The translations under genes were made by a program, and so were the position numbers. Under the pieces are notes generated by a model that saw only the letters and a list, made by a program, of their open reading frames with translations, had not been told where the DNA came from and made no database searches. Below, in pieces: positions 32,102 to 41,742 of a stretch of 64,000 bases of DNA. The DNA comes from Virgibacillus salexigens (GTDB lineage Bacteria; Bacillota; Bacilli; Bacillales; Amphibacillaceae), in NCBI RefSeq assembly GCF_014905415.1, contig NZ_BNEO01000002.1, forward strand, positions 1,054,001 to 1,118,000. The letters run 5' to 3'. Within the stretch, counting starts at the first letter, position 1; every line of letters begins with the position of its first letter.

Positions 32102-33820
32102 TTATTTATTACGATTAAAGAAGGCTGTTAGCTCATCTGGAGACCACGTATTTAAAACCGTTTCTTGTTTAACCCAGCCTTTCCTCGCTACTCCTACTCC
32201 ATACTTCATATGCTCTAGCATTTGATAGTTATGGGCATCTGTATTTATTGCCAGCTTCACTCCATTCGCTTGCGCTATACGTGCCCACTCATAAGATAAA
32301 TCAAGTCGGTTTGGGTTCGCATTTATCTCCAATGCCGTATTAGTTTGTTTCGCCTTTTCAATAAGTGTTTCGACATTAACTCGGTATCCCTCTCGTCTAC
32401 CAAGCAGCCTTCCTGTTGGGTGAGCAATTAACGAAACATAAGGGTTCTCTAACGCGGTTTCTAATCTATACATAATCTTATCCTCTGTTTGATTAAAGCT
32501 GGAGTGTATAGCTCCGATTACAAAATCCATTTCTCGAAGAAAATCTTCTGAAAAGTCTAGCTGTCCATCAGGTAAGATGTCCATTTCTACTCCAGAAAAT
32601 ATTCGAATATCATGATACCTTTCATTTAGCTTCGCAATTTCTTCCCGTTGCTTTCGTAGTCTTGTTTCATTTAAGCCATTGGCTACACTTAAGTACTTGG
32701 AATGATCCGTTATCGCAATAAACGAGTACCCTTTAGAACGTGCCTGGTTGACCATCTCTTCAATTGACTGCGCCCCATCACTCCAGGTTGTATGCATATG
32801 TAAATCACCTTTTATATCATCCAACGCTAGTAATGGGTACGTCGTTTTGAACGCGTCTGTTTCCCCTGTATTTTCTCTTACTTCTGGTGGAATATAAGTT
32901 AAGTTAAAATGATTAAAAAATTCCTCTTCCGTATCAAATGTAAGAACTTCGTGCGTTTCTTCTACTTCAATTCCATATTCATTAATTTTTTCCCCTCGTG
33001 CTTTTGCCAGCTGCCTCATAGCAACATTATGATCTTTAGATCCTGTAAAATGATGCAAGGTTGAGGCAAATTCCCGTTTCTTTACAATTCGAAAATCAAC
33101 ATTAATATCATAAACATCCTCTATAACTACCGAAACTTTTGTATCTCCTTTGGCAATAACTTCTTTTATGTTATCCATATTTAATAAAGCGTCTCGGATA
33201 ATAGTTGGTGAGTCAGTGGAAATAATGTAGTCAATGTCTTTCACTGTCTCTCGCATTCTTCTCAAACTTCCTGCTCTAGAGAATTGATCTATTTCGTTAA
33301 TTTGAGTCAAGTAATCTTCAATACCTTCAGCGATAGGCAGCATAATAGATAGCGGTAACCGTTCAGGTCGTTTTCCCGCTTCATTCAATGCAGCCACTAT
33401 TTTCTCTGCAGACTTCTTCCCAAAACCAGCAAGGCTTTCAACCTGGCCATTTTCACATGCGCGCTTTAATGAAGAAGCATCAATTACCCCAAGTTCTTGA
33501 TATAATTTCGCGAGCTTTTTTCCACCTAACCCTGGTAATTGAAGTAGAGGGAATAAGCCTTCAGGGATTTCCTTTTCAAGTTGCAGCAATGTTTCAGACT
33601 TCCCATTCTTCATATATTCTTGAATAACAGCACTTGTACCCTTTCCAATTCCATTTATTTTCGTAAAATCGTCAATATCCGTTAGGGAACGATCATCTCG
33701 TTCTAGGGCTTGGGCTGCTTTACGATACGCACTTATTTTAAAAGGGTTTTCTCCTTTTAGTTCTAAGTAAGTTGCTATTCTCTCCATTAATTTAATAATA
33801 TCTTTTTTATTTACTTTCAT
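32102..33820 (-). CDS. polX: Family X DNA polymerase with PHP exonuclease domain
   Basis: A 572-residue repair polymerase. The N-terminal 8-kDa helix-hairpin-helix region (DFTKINGIGKGTSAVIQEYM, LPGLGGKKLAKLYQEL) is followed by the polymerase core with RRMRETVKDIDYIISTDSP (two catalytic Asp) and INVDFRIV. The C-terminal PHP domain (about 335-572) has DLHMHTTWSDG, ITDHSKY and INTDAHNY metal ligands and gives 3'-5' exonuclease activity. It works in base-excision and gap repair. The ATG at 33820 is favoured over 33826 by spacing from AGGTG. Confidence 0.95.
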   Translation of the reverse strand: MKVNKKDIIKLMERIATYLELKGENPFKISAYRKAAQALERDDRSLTDIDDFTKINGIGKGTSAVIQEYMKNGKSETLLQLEKEIPEGLFPLLQLPGLGGKKLAKLYQELGVIDASSLKRACENGQVESLAGFGKKSAEKIVAALNEAGKRPERLPLSIMLPIAEGIEDYLTQINEIDQFSRAGSLRRMRETVKDIDYIISTDSPTIIRDALLNMDNIKEVIAKGDTKVSVVIEDVYDINVDFRIVKKREFASTLHHFTGSKDHNVAMRQLAKARGEKINEYGIEVEETHEVLTFDTEEEFFNHFNLTYIPPEVRENTGETDAFKTTYPLLALDDIKGDLHMHTTWSDGAQSIEEMVNQARSKGYSFIAITDHSKYLSVANGLNETRLRKQREEIAKLNERYHDIRIFSGVEMDILPDGQLDFSEDFLREMDFVIGAIHSSFNQTEDKIMYRLETALENPYVSLIAHPTGRLLGRREGYRVNVETLIEKAKQTNTALEINANPNRLDLSYEWARIAQANGVKLAINTDAHNYQMLEHMKYGVGVARKGWVKQETVLNTWSPDELTAFFNRNK

Positions 33821-33965
33821 TTCCATTCACCTATCTTGTCTATAGTTGTTCATTCAGTTGACCATCCAAGATGAGTACTTTATGCTGTTTCGTTGTCACA
33901 CCAGAGTTATACAGCTTCGGATATTTTAGAGCGGCTGAACGACGGTTCCTTGCCTATCAAACTTA

Positions 33966-33988
33966 TAAAAAGACTGGTCCCAACCAGT
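33966..33988 (-). terminator. Terminator after zapA-cvpA
   Basis: On the minus strand ACTGGT / ACCAGT with a four-base loop is followed by TCTTTTT. A larger pairing with the upstream GGCTGGTT segment near 34030 is also possible. Confidence 0.65.
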
Positions 33989-34050
33989 TACTTATTTGTA
34001 CCTTCATACAATGTAATCCTGTTGATTAGAACCAGCCTTTTCAATATTTA

Positions 34051-34605
34051 TTAATTTGTAAACATATCTGCCATATGATTAAACCATAATTCCTTAATTT
34101 TTTCAGAAAAATACGGCGTATGTTCAATCATAAATAAAGCGATTGAAGAATCATTAATCCATGTTTGGACCTGGGCAACCGGTACTAATGCTAAAATATA
34201 TAAAACAATAAACAATAGTAAGTAGATTTCAATAAATCCTAAAATAGAACCTAGAAGTTTATTGACTGAATTTAAAATTGGTAACGAAGCAACAAAATCT
34301 AGCATCGATGCTATCAGTTGAAGGATAATTCTTACTGCAATAAAAATAATCACAAACGCAATTGCATTATAGAATCCATTTTCTAATGGCAATGCTTGTA
34401 AGAATTCCGCCCATTCACCGTTTTCTCCTAAGTCAGGATAAGGAATCCATAATGAAAGTTTCGGTCCTAAATCGTCATAATAAAGAGCCGCCGCTACGAA
34501 AGCTGCTATAAAGCCCACAATATGAAATAATTGAAGAATAAACCCTCTTTTTAAACCGATTAAAAAACCGAAAATCAATAATATTAATAGTACGATATCC
34601 ATCAT
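34051..34605 (-). CDS. cvpA: CvpA family membrane protein (YshB)
   Basis: A 184-residue membrane protein with four predicted helices: IVLLILLIFGFLIGLKRGF at the start, then segments near 31-45, 78-105 and 120-145. The LKRGF turn after helix 1 is typical of the CvpA/colicin-V-production family. The true role in bacilli is not established; envelope stress links are known in Proteobacteria. It begins a few bases after zapA and is followed by polX, as in B. subtilis. Confidence 0.9.
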   Translation of the reverse strand: MMDIVLLILLIFGFLIGLKRGFILQLFHIVGFIAAFVAAALYYDDLGPKLSLWIPYPDLGENGEWAEFLQALPLENGFYNAIAFVIIFIAVRIILQLIASMLDFVASLPILNSVNKLLGSILGFIEIYLLLFIVLYILALVPVAQVQTWINDSSIALFMIEHTPYFSEKIKELWFNHMADMFTN

Positions 34606-34609
34606 TTTT

Positions 34610-34873
34610 TTATTTATCCTCTTTCTTTTTTAATGACCCTAATAAAGATGCGTAGTCCTCTTTTAATTTTAAATAGTCATTCATTGTATTTACAGCTGTT
34701 AACACAGCCAATCTTGTAGTGTCAAGCTGCCGATTTGCCTGTTGAATTTCACTCATTTTTTGATCAACTAAGCTAGCGACCAATTTGACGTGGCTTTGGG
34801 CTTCTGTGCCAATGATCGTATAAGTTCGATTATGTATTTCCACAGTCGTACGTGTTTTTTCTTCCTGGGCCAC
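34610..34873 (-). CDS. zapA: Cell division protein ZapA
   Basis: An 87-residue FtsZ-binding protein that bundles Z-ring filaments. The N-terminal domain has TTVEIHNRTYTIIGTEAQSH and the C-terminal half is a coiled coil (LVDQKMSEIQQANRQLDTTR then LAVLTAVNTMNDYLKLKEDY). Start is GTG after GAGGAGGG. The partner is FtsZ at mid-cell. It is the first gene of zapA-cvpA, divergent from rnhC. Confidence 0.92.
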   Translation of the reverse strand: MAQEEKTRTTVEIHNRTYTIIGTEAQSHVKLVASLVDQKMSEIQQANRQLDTTRLAVLTAVNTMNDYLKLKEDYASLLGSLKKKEDK

Positions 34874-35237
34874 GTGTTTACCCTCCTCAGAATCTAAATT
34901 GTGTTTTTGTATAGAAGGATAGCTACGAATAGAGCTATACCGTTATATTTGTTACTTACCTACTAGCCGCTTGTAACAGAAAATGATCACAAGCTAATAA
35001 ATTTAGATGTAGTACAGCGAACTAAGCTGATAGCAACCAATGAGAAATGCCAATGTACTTTATTAGTTGCTTCAGTAGGATTTTATGCCTTTGTACTCAT
35101 CTTATCTTAACATGAAGTATATCGTTTAGGAAACTGTCGACTACTGTAAATGAATCCAACCATTTTTTGTAAATGTATTTCTAAATCGAACAAGGTTTGC
35201 TATAGTTTTAGTTACAATGAAGATTGGAGAGATTCAT
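34874..35237. other. Divergent intergenic region between zapA and rnhC
   Basis: About 360 bases without a gene. A GCTTGT / ACAAGC inverted repeat lies at about 34968-34994. A TATAGT about 40 bases before the rnhC start could be its -10. I found no strong -35 for either gene and no frame with a ribosome binding site. Confidence 0.35.
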
Positions 35238-36173
35238 ATGCCTCAGGCAGTCTATAAACTTTCACAGCAAACAATATACCAAATGAAGCACTACTATCAA
35301 AGCTCGTTAACCACTACACCTCAAGGAGCAATATTTCGAGCTAAAACACCCGAGGCAGTTATTACCGCTTATAAGTCAGGCAAGGTTCTTTTTCAAGGTG
35401 CAGCACCAGAAAAAGAATCAAAAAAATGGGCAAACACTAATGAAGTGGTTGCACCTAAAGCAGCATCTCGTTCACAGAGGACACCTCATGCCTTTGTCCC
35501 ACCAACTACCTTATACACATCCAACCATATGGGTACGGATGAAGCTGGTACGGGAGATTATTTTGGTCCAATAACCGTAGCAGGCGTTTATCTAACTCAA
35601 GACCAAATTCATTACTTAAAAACCATTGGTGTCACGGATTCGAAGACAATAACCGATACAAAAATTCGTGAATTAGCGAAAAAAATTACTGCTATGAATA
35701 TACCGTGTTCGCTTATGGTTTTACGCAATGAAAAATATAATCAACTGCAAAAAAAGGGATGGTCACAAGGGAAGATGAAAGCAGTTCTTCATCAACACGC
35801 CATTAACAAATTACAAGAGAAAATACAAGGGCAGCAAATAGAAGGTATCATTATTGATCAATTTTGTGAGCCGCCTATCTACCAGCGGCATATACGATCC
35901 GAACAATTATCCTTATTACCTCACACCTACTTTCTAACCAAAGCCGAAAGCTATTCTACAGCCGTTGCAGCTGGTTCGATTATTGCAAGAGCTAGCTTTT
36001 TAAAAGAGATGGATGCCTTATCAAAATCTACCGGGATGACACTACCAAAAGGTGCATCAAAAAAAGTCGATGAAACCATTGCGCAGATCATCCATAAATA
36101 TGGATGGGATTTCTTAAACAAATGCGGGAAGACACATTTCGCTAATACTAAAAAAGCGAATACCTACTTATAA
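35238..36173 (+). CDS. rnhC: Ribonuclease HIII
   Basis: A 311-residue enzyme that removes RNA from RNA/DNA hybrids and R-loops. The N-terminal TBP-like substrate-binding domain (about residues 1-85) begins PQAVYKLSQQTIYQMKHYY. The catalytic domain has GTDEAGTGDYFGPITVAG (the DEDE start, about 97-114), VTDSKTITDTKI, and IDQFCEPP with later EAGS-like residues SYSTAVAAGSIIARA. The ATG at 35238 lies eight bases after GGAG. It is on the plus strand between zapA and pheT, as in B. subtilis. Confidence 0.95.
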   Translation: MPQAVYKLSQQTIYQMKHYYQSSLTTTPQGAIFRAKTPEAVITAYKSGKVLFQGAAPEKESKKWANTNEVVAPKAASRSQRTPHAFVPPTTLYTSNHMGTDEAGTGDYFGPITVAGVYLTQDQIHYLKTIGVTDSKTITDTKIRELAKKITAMNIPCSLMVLRNEKYNQLQKKGWSQGKMKAVLHQHAINKLQEKIQGQQIEGIIIDQFCEPPIYQRHIRSEQLSLLPHTYFLTKAESYSTAVAAGSIIARASFLKEMDALSKSTGMTLPKGASKKVDETIAQIIHKYGWDFLNKCGKTHFANTKKANTYL

Positions 36174-36180
36174 GTTTTAA

Positions 36181-36215
36181 AAAAAGACAATGAGCCACTA
36201 GCTCACTGTCTTTTT
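36181..36215. terminator. Two-way terminator between rnhC and pheT
   Basis: AAAAAGACAATGAGC and GCTCACTGTCTTTTT form a 15-base stem with one mismatch; A and T tails on both sides allow use by both convergent genes. Confidence 0.85.
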
Positions 36216-36217
36216 AT

Positions 36218-38644
36218 TTAAGAGCGAATATATGCTTGATATTTCTGTGTTACGTCCTCAATAATTTTTTCAAACGATGCTTGTATTTCTTCATCCGTTA
36301 AGGTTTTTTCGGGGTCTTGATAAACCAAGCTATATGCTACTGACTTTTTGCCTGCCTCCATGTGTTCCCCTTGATAAACATCAAATACATCAACCTGTTT
36401 AACTAACGGCGCCCCTGCCTCTGCTATCGTCTTTTTCACTTCTCCAGCCAAGACATCTTTATCCAATACAAAGGCAATATCTCTAACTATTGAAGGATAC
36501 TTTGGTATTGTTTTATAAGTCAGAGATGGAGTATAGGCATAAAATACCTCATCCATATTAATGTCAAAAACATATGTTTCTTTTAAGTCCCATTGTTTCT
36601 GCAAGCTAGGATGTACTTGCCCGATGAAACCGATTCTCTTATCACCGAGCTTTAATTCCGCTGTTCTACCAGGGTGCATATCCGCAATCTTAGCTTGATT
36701 AAATGAAACAGAGACATCTAAATAATCAAACAGCTTTTCTACGATGCCTTTTAGCACATAAAAGTCTACCGTTTTATTATCCTGTTGCCAAGGGTGATCC
36801 ATCCATTTCCCTGATATTGCTCCAGCCAATCGGAGACGCTCATCAGGTTGTTTCGTTAATTCTCTTTCTTTCGTTAAGAAAACACTGCCTAATTCATAAT
36901 AGGCAAGATCGATTTGATTTCTTGCTTGATTATGTGAAATGACACGTAGTAATTCAGGCAATAGACTTTGGCGTAAGTATTTATGATCTTCACTCATAGG
37001 AAGCTTTAATTCAATAGGAACAAACTGTCCTTCCTTAATTTCTGGACTAATTAATTTGGATACCGCATTATCACTTATTAATGTATACGTACGGCTCTCC
37101 ATCAGACCAGCGCCCTCTAATAAGCTCTTTACTTTTCGGATCATTGCCTGTTTATTTGTTAATGCTCCAGCCTGTGATGCACCTACCGGAAGGGTGTACG
37201 GCAACTGATCATAGCCATAAATACGAGCCACTTCTTCTAACATGTCTTCAAAGATGGTGATATCCCCACGGCGAGTTGGTACAGACACAGTAATTTGGTC
37301 GTCATGTTGTTCGAATGCAAATTGCAATCGATGCAGTATATCAACGATCTGCTTCGTTTCCAATTCTGTACCAAGGCGTTTATTGATTTCAGTAGTGTCC
37401 ATTTCCACTTGCTTCTCGGTTTGGTCCAATTCATCAAATTCTACAACATGTTTTAAAATGGTGGCATCTGCATACTGCTCTAATAATTCACAAGCACGTA
37501 ATCCTGCTAATTTAACACGGTTTGGGTCAATACCCTTTTCAAATCGTGTACTGGATTCACTTCGTAAACCGGTTGATTTCACAGCATTTCTTACAGCATT
37601 CCCGGCAAAAAATGCAGCTTCAAGTAATACATTGGTTGTACCTTCTGTTACCTCTGTATTCAACCCGCCCATTACACCGGCTAATGCAATCGGCTCCTTG
37701 CCATTGGTTATGACAAGATGTTCATTAGACAAGGTTCTTTCTTGTTCATCTAATGTAACAATTGCTTCTTCTTCCTTTGCCCGACGCACTACAATCTTAT
37801 CTGAATCTAATTTATCATAATCGAATGCATGCAATGGCTGACCGTATTCTAACAAAACATAATTAGTAATATCCACTACATTGTTAATTGGTCTGATCCC
37901 GGCGGCAATTAAATAATTACGCATCCATAGCGGAGAGGGGTTAATCGTTACATTACGAATGATGAATGCCCCATAATAGGGATTCCATTCTGGTGCTTCT
38001 ACCTCAACAGAAATAAACTGATGCGCGTCTTCCTCTACCATGGCAGGTTTTGGATTCGGAAGCTTAACAGGTTGATCAAGTATAGCTGCCACTTCGTAAG
38101 CAACACCTAACATAGATAAACAATCTGCTCGATTTGGAGTTAAATCAAATTCCAAAATAGCATCGTTCAAATTTAGAATTGGCTCTACTGGCTCTCCTAC
38201 CGTTACAGCCTCTGGAAAAACAAAGATACCTTCAGCCACATCTTTTGGTACATATTTTTCTTCAATACCTAATTCTTGCAATGAACAAATCATCCCATTT
38301 GATTCAACACCGCGTAATTTTACTTTTTTAATTTTAAAGTCTCCCGGAAGAACAGCACCAGGCTTTGCTACCGCAACTTTTTGCCCTTGCGCTACATTAG
38401 GTGCACCACAAATAATTTGTAACGTTTCTTCCCCTACATCCACTTGACAAAGATTTAATTTATCAGCATTCGGATGCTTTTCACAAGAACGAATATAACC
38501 AACAACAACATTTTCGCTTTTTTCTGCTACATACTCTATTCCATCCACTTCAATACCAGATTTTGTGATCTTTTCTGCCAATTCTTCTGGACTAATTGAA
38601 CCTATGTTTACATAATTCTTTAGCCAATTTAATGAAACTAACAT
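36218..38644 (-). CDS. pheT: Phenylalanine-tRNA ligase beta subunit
   Basis: An 808-residue subunit of the alpha2-beta2 synthetase. The EMAP-II-like tRNA-binding domain is at about residues 40-150 (EKHPNADKLNLCQVDVGEE, ICGAPNVAQGQKVAVA). B3/B4 editing domain follows (LDLTPNRADCLSMLGVAYEV in its family form, here FDLTPNRADCLS), then B5 and the catalytic-like domain. The C-terminal anticodon-binding ferredoxin-like domain includes YPSIVRDIAFVLDKDV. It follows pheS in the same operon, 15 bases apart, behind a T-box. Confidence 0.97.
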   Translation of the reverse strand: MLVSLNWLKNYVNIGSISPEELAEKITKSGIEVDGIEYVAEKSENVVVGYIRSCEKHPNADKLNLCQVDVGEETLQIICGAPNVAQGQKVAVAKPGAVLPGDFKIKKVKLRGVESNGMICSLQELGIEEKYVPKDVAEGIFVFPEAVTVGEPVEPILNLNDAILEFDLTPNRADCLSMLGVAYEVAAILDQPVKLPNPKPAMVEEDAHQFISVEVEAPEWNPYYGAFIIRNVTINPSPLWMRNYLIAAGIRPINNVVDITNYVLLEYGQPLHAFDYDKLDSDKIVVRRAKEEEAIVTLDEQERTLSNEHLVITNGKEPIALAGVMGGLNTEVTEGTTNVLLEAAFFAGNAVRNAVKSTGLRSESSTRFEKGIDPNRVKLAGLRACELLEQYADATILKHVVEFDELDQTEKQVEMDTTEINKRLGTELETKQIVDILHRLQFAFEQHDDQITVSVPTRRGDITIFEDMLEEVARIYGYDQLPYTLPVGASQAGALTNKQAMIRKVKSLLEGAGLMESRTYTLISDNAVSKLISPEIKEGQFVPIELKLPMSEDHKYLRQSLLPELLRVISHNQARNQIDLAYYELGSVFLTKERELTKQPDERLRLAGAISGKWMDHPWQQDNKTVDFYVLKGIVEKLFDYLDVSVSFNQAKIADMHPGRTAELKLGDKRIGFIGQVHPSLQKQWDLKETYVFDINMDEVFYAYTPSLTYKTIPKYPSIVRDIAFVLDKDVLAGEVKKTIAEAGAPLVKQVDVFDVYQGEHMEAGKKSVAYSLVYQDPEKTLTDEEIQASFEKIIEDVTQKYQAYIRS

Positions 38645-38659
38645 GTCTCAGCTTCCTCC

Positions 38660-39694
38660 CTACGCATTATGGTATTGCTTCAAAAACCGGATATCATTTG
38701 TGTAAAATTGACGAATATCATTAATGCCATATTTTAGCATTGCGATCCGTTCAGGCCCCATTCCAAATGCAAAACCGCTATATACTTCTGGATTATATCC
38801 AGCCATAGATAATACATTTGGATGTACCATTCCAGCTCCCAATATTTCAATCCAGCCAGAGCCTTTACAAACCGAACATCCATCTCCATGACATACTTTA
38901 CATGAAATGTCCATCTCTACCGAAGGTTCTGTAAAAGGGAAAAAGCTTGGTCGTAATCGGATTTCACGATCCTCCCCATACATTTTCTTAGCAAAAGTAT
39001 CTAAGATCCCTTTTAAATCACTCATCCGAACATGCTTATCAACATATAATCCTTCAATTTGTGTGAATTGATGTGAATGTGTAGCATCATCTGTGTCACG
39101 ACGATAAACTTTTCCTGGCGAAATCATTTTTACTGGTTTATTTCCACCATACTCTCTCATCGTTCGGGCTTGTACGGGTGATGTCTGTGTACGCATAAGC
39201 AATTCGTTTGAAATAAAAAAGGTGTCCTGCATATCTCTTGCTGGGTGGTTCTTTGGTAAATTTAACGATTCAAAATTATAAAAATCAGTCTCTACTTCAG
39301 GACCTCCTCTTACTTCAAATCCCATTCCTATAAATAAATCCTCTATTTCTTCAATAACTTTTGTTAGTAAATGCGGGCCTCCAATTTTTACTGGTCGACC
39401 TGGAAGGGTAACATCGATTGCTTCTTTTTCTAATTGTTTTTCAAGTGCAATTTGTTCCAGTTTTTCTCCTTTTTCCTCAAGTGTCGTTGTAATCTTCTCA
39501 CGAACCTGATTTGCTAATTCCCCTACAACTGGCCTTTCTTCCTTCGATAGTTTGCCCATACCACGAAGCACACTCGTTAAAGACCCTTTTTTACCTAGAT
39601 AGGTAACTTTAATATCTTGAAGTGTTTTCGTATCATTTGCATTTGCAATTTTTTCTAGCGCATCTTTTTCAATTGCTTGTAACTGCTCTCTCAT
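38660..39694 (-). CDS. pheS: Phenylalanine-tRNA ligase alpha subunit
   Basis: A 344-residue catalytic subunit that charges tRNA-Phe. The N-terminal coiled coil (to about residue 85) binds tRNA. Class II motifs are visible: motif 2 with [20 protein letters not shown] (about residues 196-215) and motif 3 with [15 protein letters not shown] (about 316-330). A cysteine cluster [17 protein letters not shown] (about 268-284) is present and unusual in length, perhaps a zinc site. The ATG at 39694 is preferred; the GTG at 39703 lies only two bases after AGGAGG. Confidence 0.96.
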   Translation of the reverse strand: MREQLQAIEKDALEKIANANDTKTLQDIKVTYLGKKGSLTSVLRGMGKLSKEERPVVGELANQVREKITTTLEEKGEKLEQIALEKQLEKEAIDVTLPGRPVKIGGPHLLTKVIEEIEDLFIGMGFEVRGGPEVETDFYNFESLNLPKNHPARDMQDTFFISNELLMRTQTSPVQARTMREYGGNKPVKMISPGKVYRRDTDDATHSHQFTQIEGLYVDKHVRMSDLKGILDTFAKKMYGEDREIRLRPSFFPFTEPSVEMDISCKVCHGDGCSVCKGSGWIEILGAGMVHPNVLSMAGYNPEVYSGFAFGMGPERIAMLKYGINDIRQFYTNDIRFLKQYHNA

Positions 39695-39783
39695 TTTTGG
39701 CACTGCCTCCTTATCTACCTTTTCAGTGTAATTGTAAACAACGGCAATTCAGACTTTTGTTCAATCTTTAAATAAATTGCATA

Positions 39784-40056
39784 TAAAAAGCCTCCTCCCA
39801 ACAAGGGACGAGGCTTTGTCTTCGCGGTACCACCCTATTTAACACATCCCTAGAAACTACGCAGAATGTGCTCAACTTCTTCCTGATAACGGAATCGATC
39901 CGGAATACCTTTACTTGTTTACAAGGTCCAAGTATCTGCTCCAGAGTGAAATGATAACTTCCAATATGATGAAATGCTTCCAGTCTATGGCATTTCTCCC
40001 TATAATCATATGATAGTAGGGTTATCGGTCTCCTTCAACGCATTACATATTATTGT
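39784..40056 (-). promoter_or_regulatory. T-box leader (tRNA-Phe sensing) of pheST
   Basis: The T-box consensus AGGGTGGTACCGCG is at 39823-39836 (minus strand). It is followed by a strong terminator with arms GCCTC...GAGGC and a T run (39785-39817), the usual antiterminator/terminator switch. The upstream part folds as Stem I; a TTC triplet in ATTTCACTC near 39945 is a candidate phenylalanine specifier. Uncharged tRNA-Phe would allow read-through into pheST. Confidence 0.88.
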
Positions 40057-40062
40057 ATTTAT

Positions 40063-40091
40063 ATTATAGAGAATTTATTTTAAGGATGCAA
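40063..40091 (-). promoter_or_regulatory. SigA promoter of pheST
   Basis: On the minus strand TTGCAT and TATAAT are 17 bases apart, with the start near 40056. The -35 element lies between the stop codon of the methyltransferase gene and the T-box. Confidence 0.75.
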
Positions 40092-40093
40092 CA

Positions 40094-40843
40094 TTATCCT
40101 TTTAAATAATACATAAGAATTCCTGCAGCAACACTTACATTTAAAGATTCCGCATCACCATAAATAGGAATTGTTACTATTTTATTAGCATCTAAAAGAA
40201 ATTCTTGTTTTATCCCATTACCTTCATTACCTACAATTAATGCTGTTTTTTGTGATGGCTTGAGCGTTGCATAATTTTCTGCATGCTCTAATGCTGTAGC
40301 CCACACTTCGAACCCAAGTTCCTGAAGTCGTTTTATTTCTATTTGAAGATCAGCCTGTCTTACAGGTATATGAAATAAAGAACCTTGAGTGGATCGAATT
40401 ACTTTATCATTAAAGATATCAACTGTATCTTCTCCAACAATTATTTCAGAAAACCCAGCTGCATCTGCTGTACGAATCATTGTACCTAGATTCCCAGGAT
40501 CTTGAATTGCATCTACAAGTAATACTTGGCCTTTTGAGACTGGTACATACTCTTCTTTCATGGTTATAATTGCAGCAATCCCTTGCGGAGAATTCGTCTG
40601 TGAAATCATACCAAATACTTGTTCACTTACGAATACAGTTGGTATGTCATTACAAAATTCAGGAATATGATTCCCTTCCTGAAGAATAATCTCATTTAGT
40701 TGCCAGTTACTTTTCCAAGCTTCTTCCACTAAATGAAATCCTTCTATCAAAAATGTGCCAGTCTTGAATCGTTCTTTGCGCTTATGTAATTTTTTCCATA
40801 CCTTTACTTTGTCATTCTTGACAGAAGTAATCAATATCATCAT
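40094..40843 (-). CDS. ysgA: TrmH/SpoU-family RNA methyltransferase (YsgA)
   Basis: A 249-residue SPOUT methyltransferase that probably modifies a ribose in rRNA. The N-terminal substrate-binding domain has KKLHKRKERFKTGTFLIEGF (about residues 19-38). Knot motifs follow: VDAIQDPGNLGTMIRTADAA (about 128-147), IVGNEGNGI (about 202-210) and IPIYGDAESLNVSVAAGILM (about 225-244). TTG three codons in (before ITSVKN) is an alternative start. Same position relative to pheS and sspI as B. subtilis ysgA. Confidence 0.88.
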   Translation of the reverse strand: MMILITSVKNDKVKVWKKLHKRKERFKTGTFLIEGFHLVEEAWKSNWQLNEIILQEGNHIPEFCNDIPTVFVSEQVFGMISQTNSPQGIAAIITMKEEYVPVSKGQVLLVDAIQDPGNLGTMIRTADAAGFSEIIVGEDTVDIFNDKVIRSTQGSLFHIPVRQADLQIEIKRLQELGFEVWATALEHAENYATLKPSQKTALIVGNEGNGIKQEFLLDANKIVTIPIYGDAESLNVSVAAGILMYYLKG

Positions 40844-40962
40844 TCCTCACTATTTAGTGTCTATCCTATCATACATATTTTAAGCAATATAGGTCAAACT
40901 AACTCTAGTCTAGTTCTAGACACTTAGCTAGTAGTACTACTTTATCTAATGAGGTGAGGAAT

Positions 40963-41184
40963 TTGGATTTAAATTTACGTAAAGCCATCTTGTCGAATAT
41001 TGCTTCCAATGATCAAGAGCAATTAGAAGCAACCATTGTTGACGCTGTTCAAAATGGGGAAGAAAAAATGCTTCCTGGTCTTGGTGTTTTGTTTGAATTG
41101 ATATGGAAACATTCAGATGAACAAGACAAACAAGATATGATTGAAGCACTAGAGCAAGGAGTAAAACAATCTACAAACGGATAA
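40963..41184 (+). CDS. sspI: Small acid-soluble spore protein I
   Basis: A 73-residue minor spore core protein. [20 protein letters not shown] then [20 protein letters not shown] match SspI almost residue by residue. I chose the TTG at 40963, six bases after AGGTG, which gives the B. subtilis length (71); a GTG at 40954 overlaps that site. Expression in the forespore under SigG is known in B. subtilis; no promoter was clear here. It is divergent from ysgA, as expected. Confidence 0.95.
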   Translation: MDLNLRKAILSNIASNDQEQLEATIVDAVQNGEEKMLPGLGVLFELIWKHSDEQDKQDMIEALEQGVKQSTNG

Positions 41185-41254
41185 GTGTATATTTTGATCA
41201 TTCCTTCTCTCCTATACGCATTCGTTAAAAACAAATCAAGAAAGTACTTGCTAA

Positions 41255-41290
41255 CTTGTAGAGAACCCCCGCGATTCTCTACAAGTTTTT
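41255..41290 (+). terminator. Terminator of sspI
   Basis: CTTGTAGAGAA / TTCTCTACAAG, an 11-base-pair stem with a nine-base loop, is followed by five T residues. Confidence 0.85.
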
Positions 41291-41629
41291 GCTTCATATG
41301 AATGATAATGTTAGAAACGTTAACAACTCTTCACTTGAATCTTTTAGATAATTGTTTTAAATAAGAACAATTAACCAAAAAGTACTAGAGATACGTTAAA
41401 ATCAACATGAACTTGCTTTGTTTTAATCACTCAAAAAATAATAATTTTAATTTTGGATTTAGATATTTTTTCCTATCTTCAAAAACGCAAGTGATAAAAG
41501 ATGCGTTAACTAAAAAAATTACCGGATTCTAATTATTATTTTTAGGTCTTAAATCCTGGTTTTTTGTTTGAATTCAAAGCATTAAACACGCTAGAATCAT
41601 CAGCATCAAATGAACAGATCTGGAACAAT

Positions 41630-41658
41630 TTGACTACGTTTTAGTAAAGTGATATAAC
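41630..41658 (+). promoter_or_regulatory. Promoter of the ABC export operon
   Basis: TTGACT and TATAAC are 17 bases apart, about 85 bases before the first gene of the four-gene operon. Confidence 0.6.
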
Positions 41659-41742
41659 CAATTCAGATACTTCATTGTTATCCTTTTTAGGTATTGTTAA
41701 TACATATAATTATGAAGTAGAAATAGAGAGGGGAAATGTTTT

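Larger units (their letters stand above)
41185..41742. other. Intergenic region between sspI and the ABC export operon
   Basis: About 560 AT-rich bases without a supported gene. It has the sspI terminator at 41255-41290 and the promoter of the next operon at 41630-41658. The part between (41300-41625) shows no frame with a ribosome binding site and no repeat I can define. Confidence 0.5.

Noticed and set aside
37242-37820. A 192-codon open frame on the plus strand inside pheT
   Set aside because: It is antisense to a fully conserved catalytic gene, has a Cys/Ser-rich low-complexity product, and no ribosome binding site. It is a shadow of pheT codon usage.
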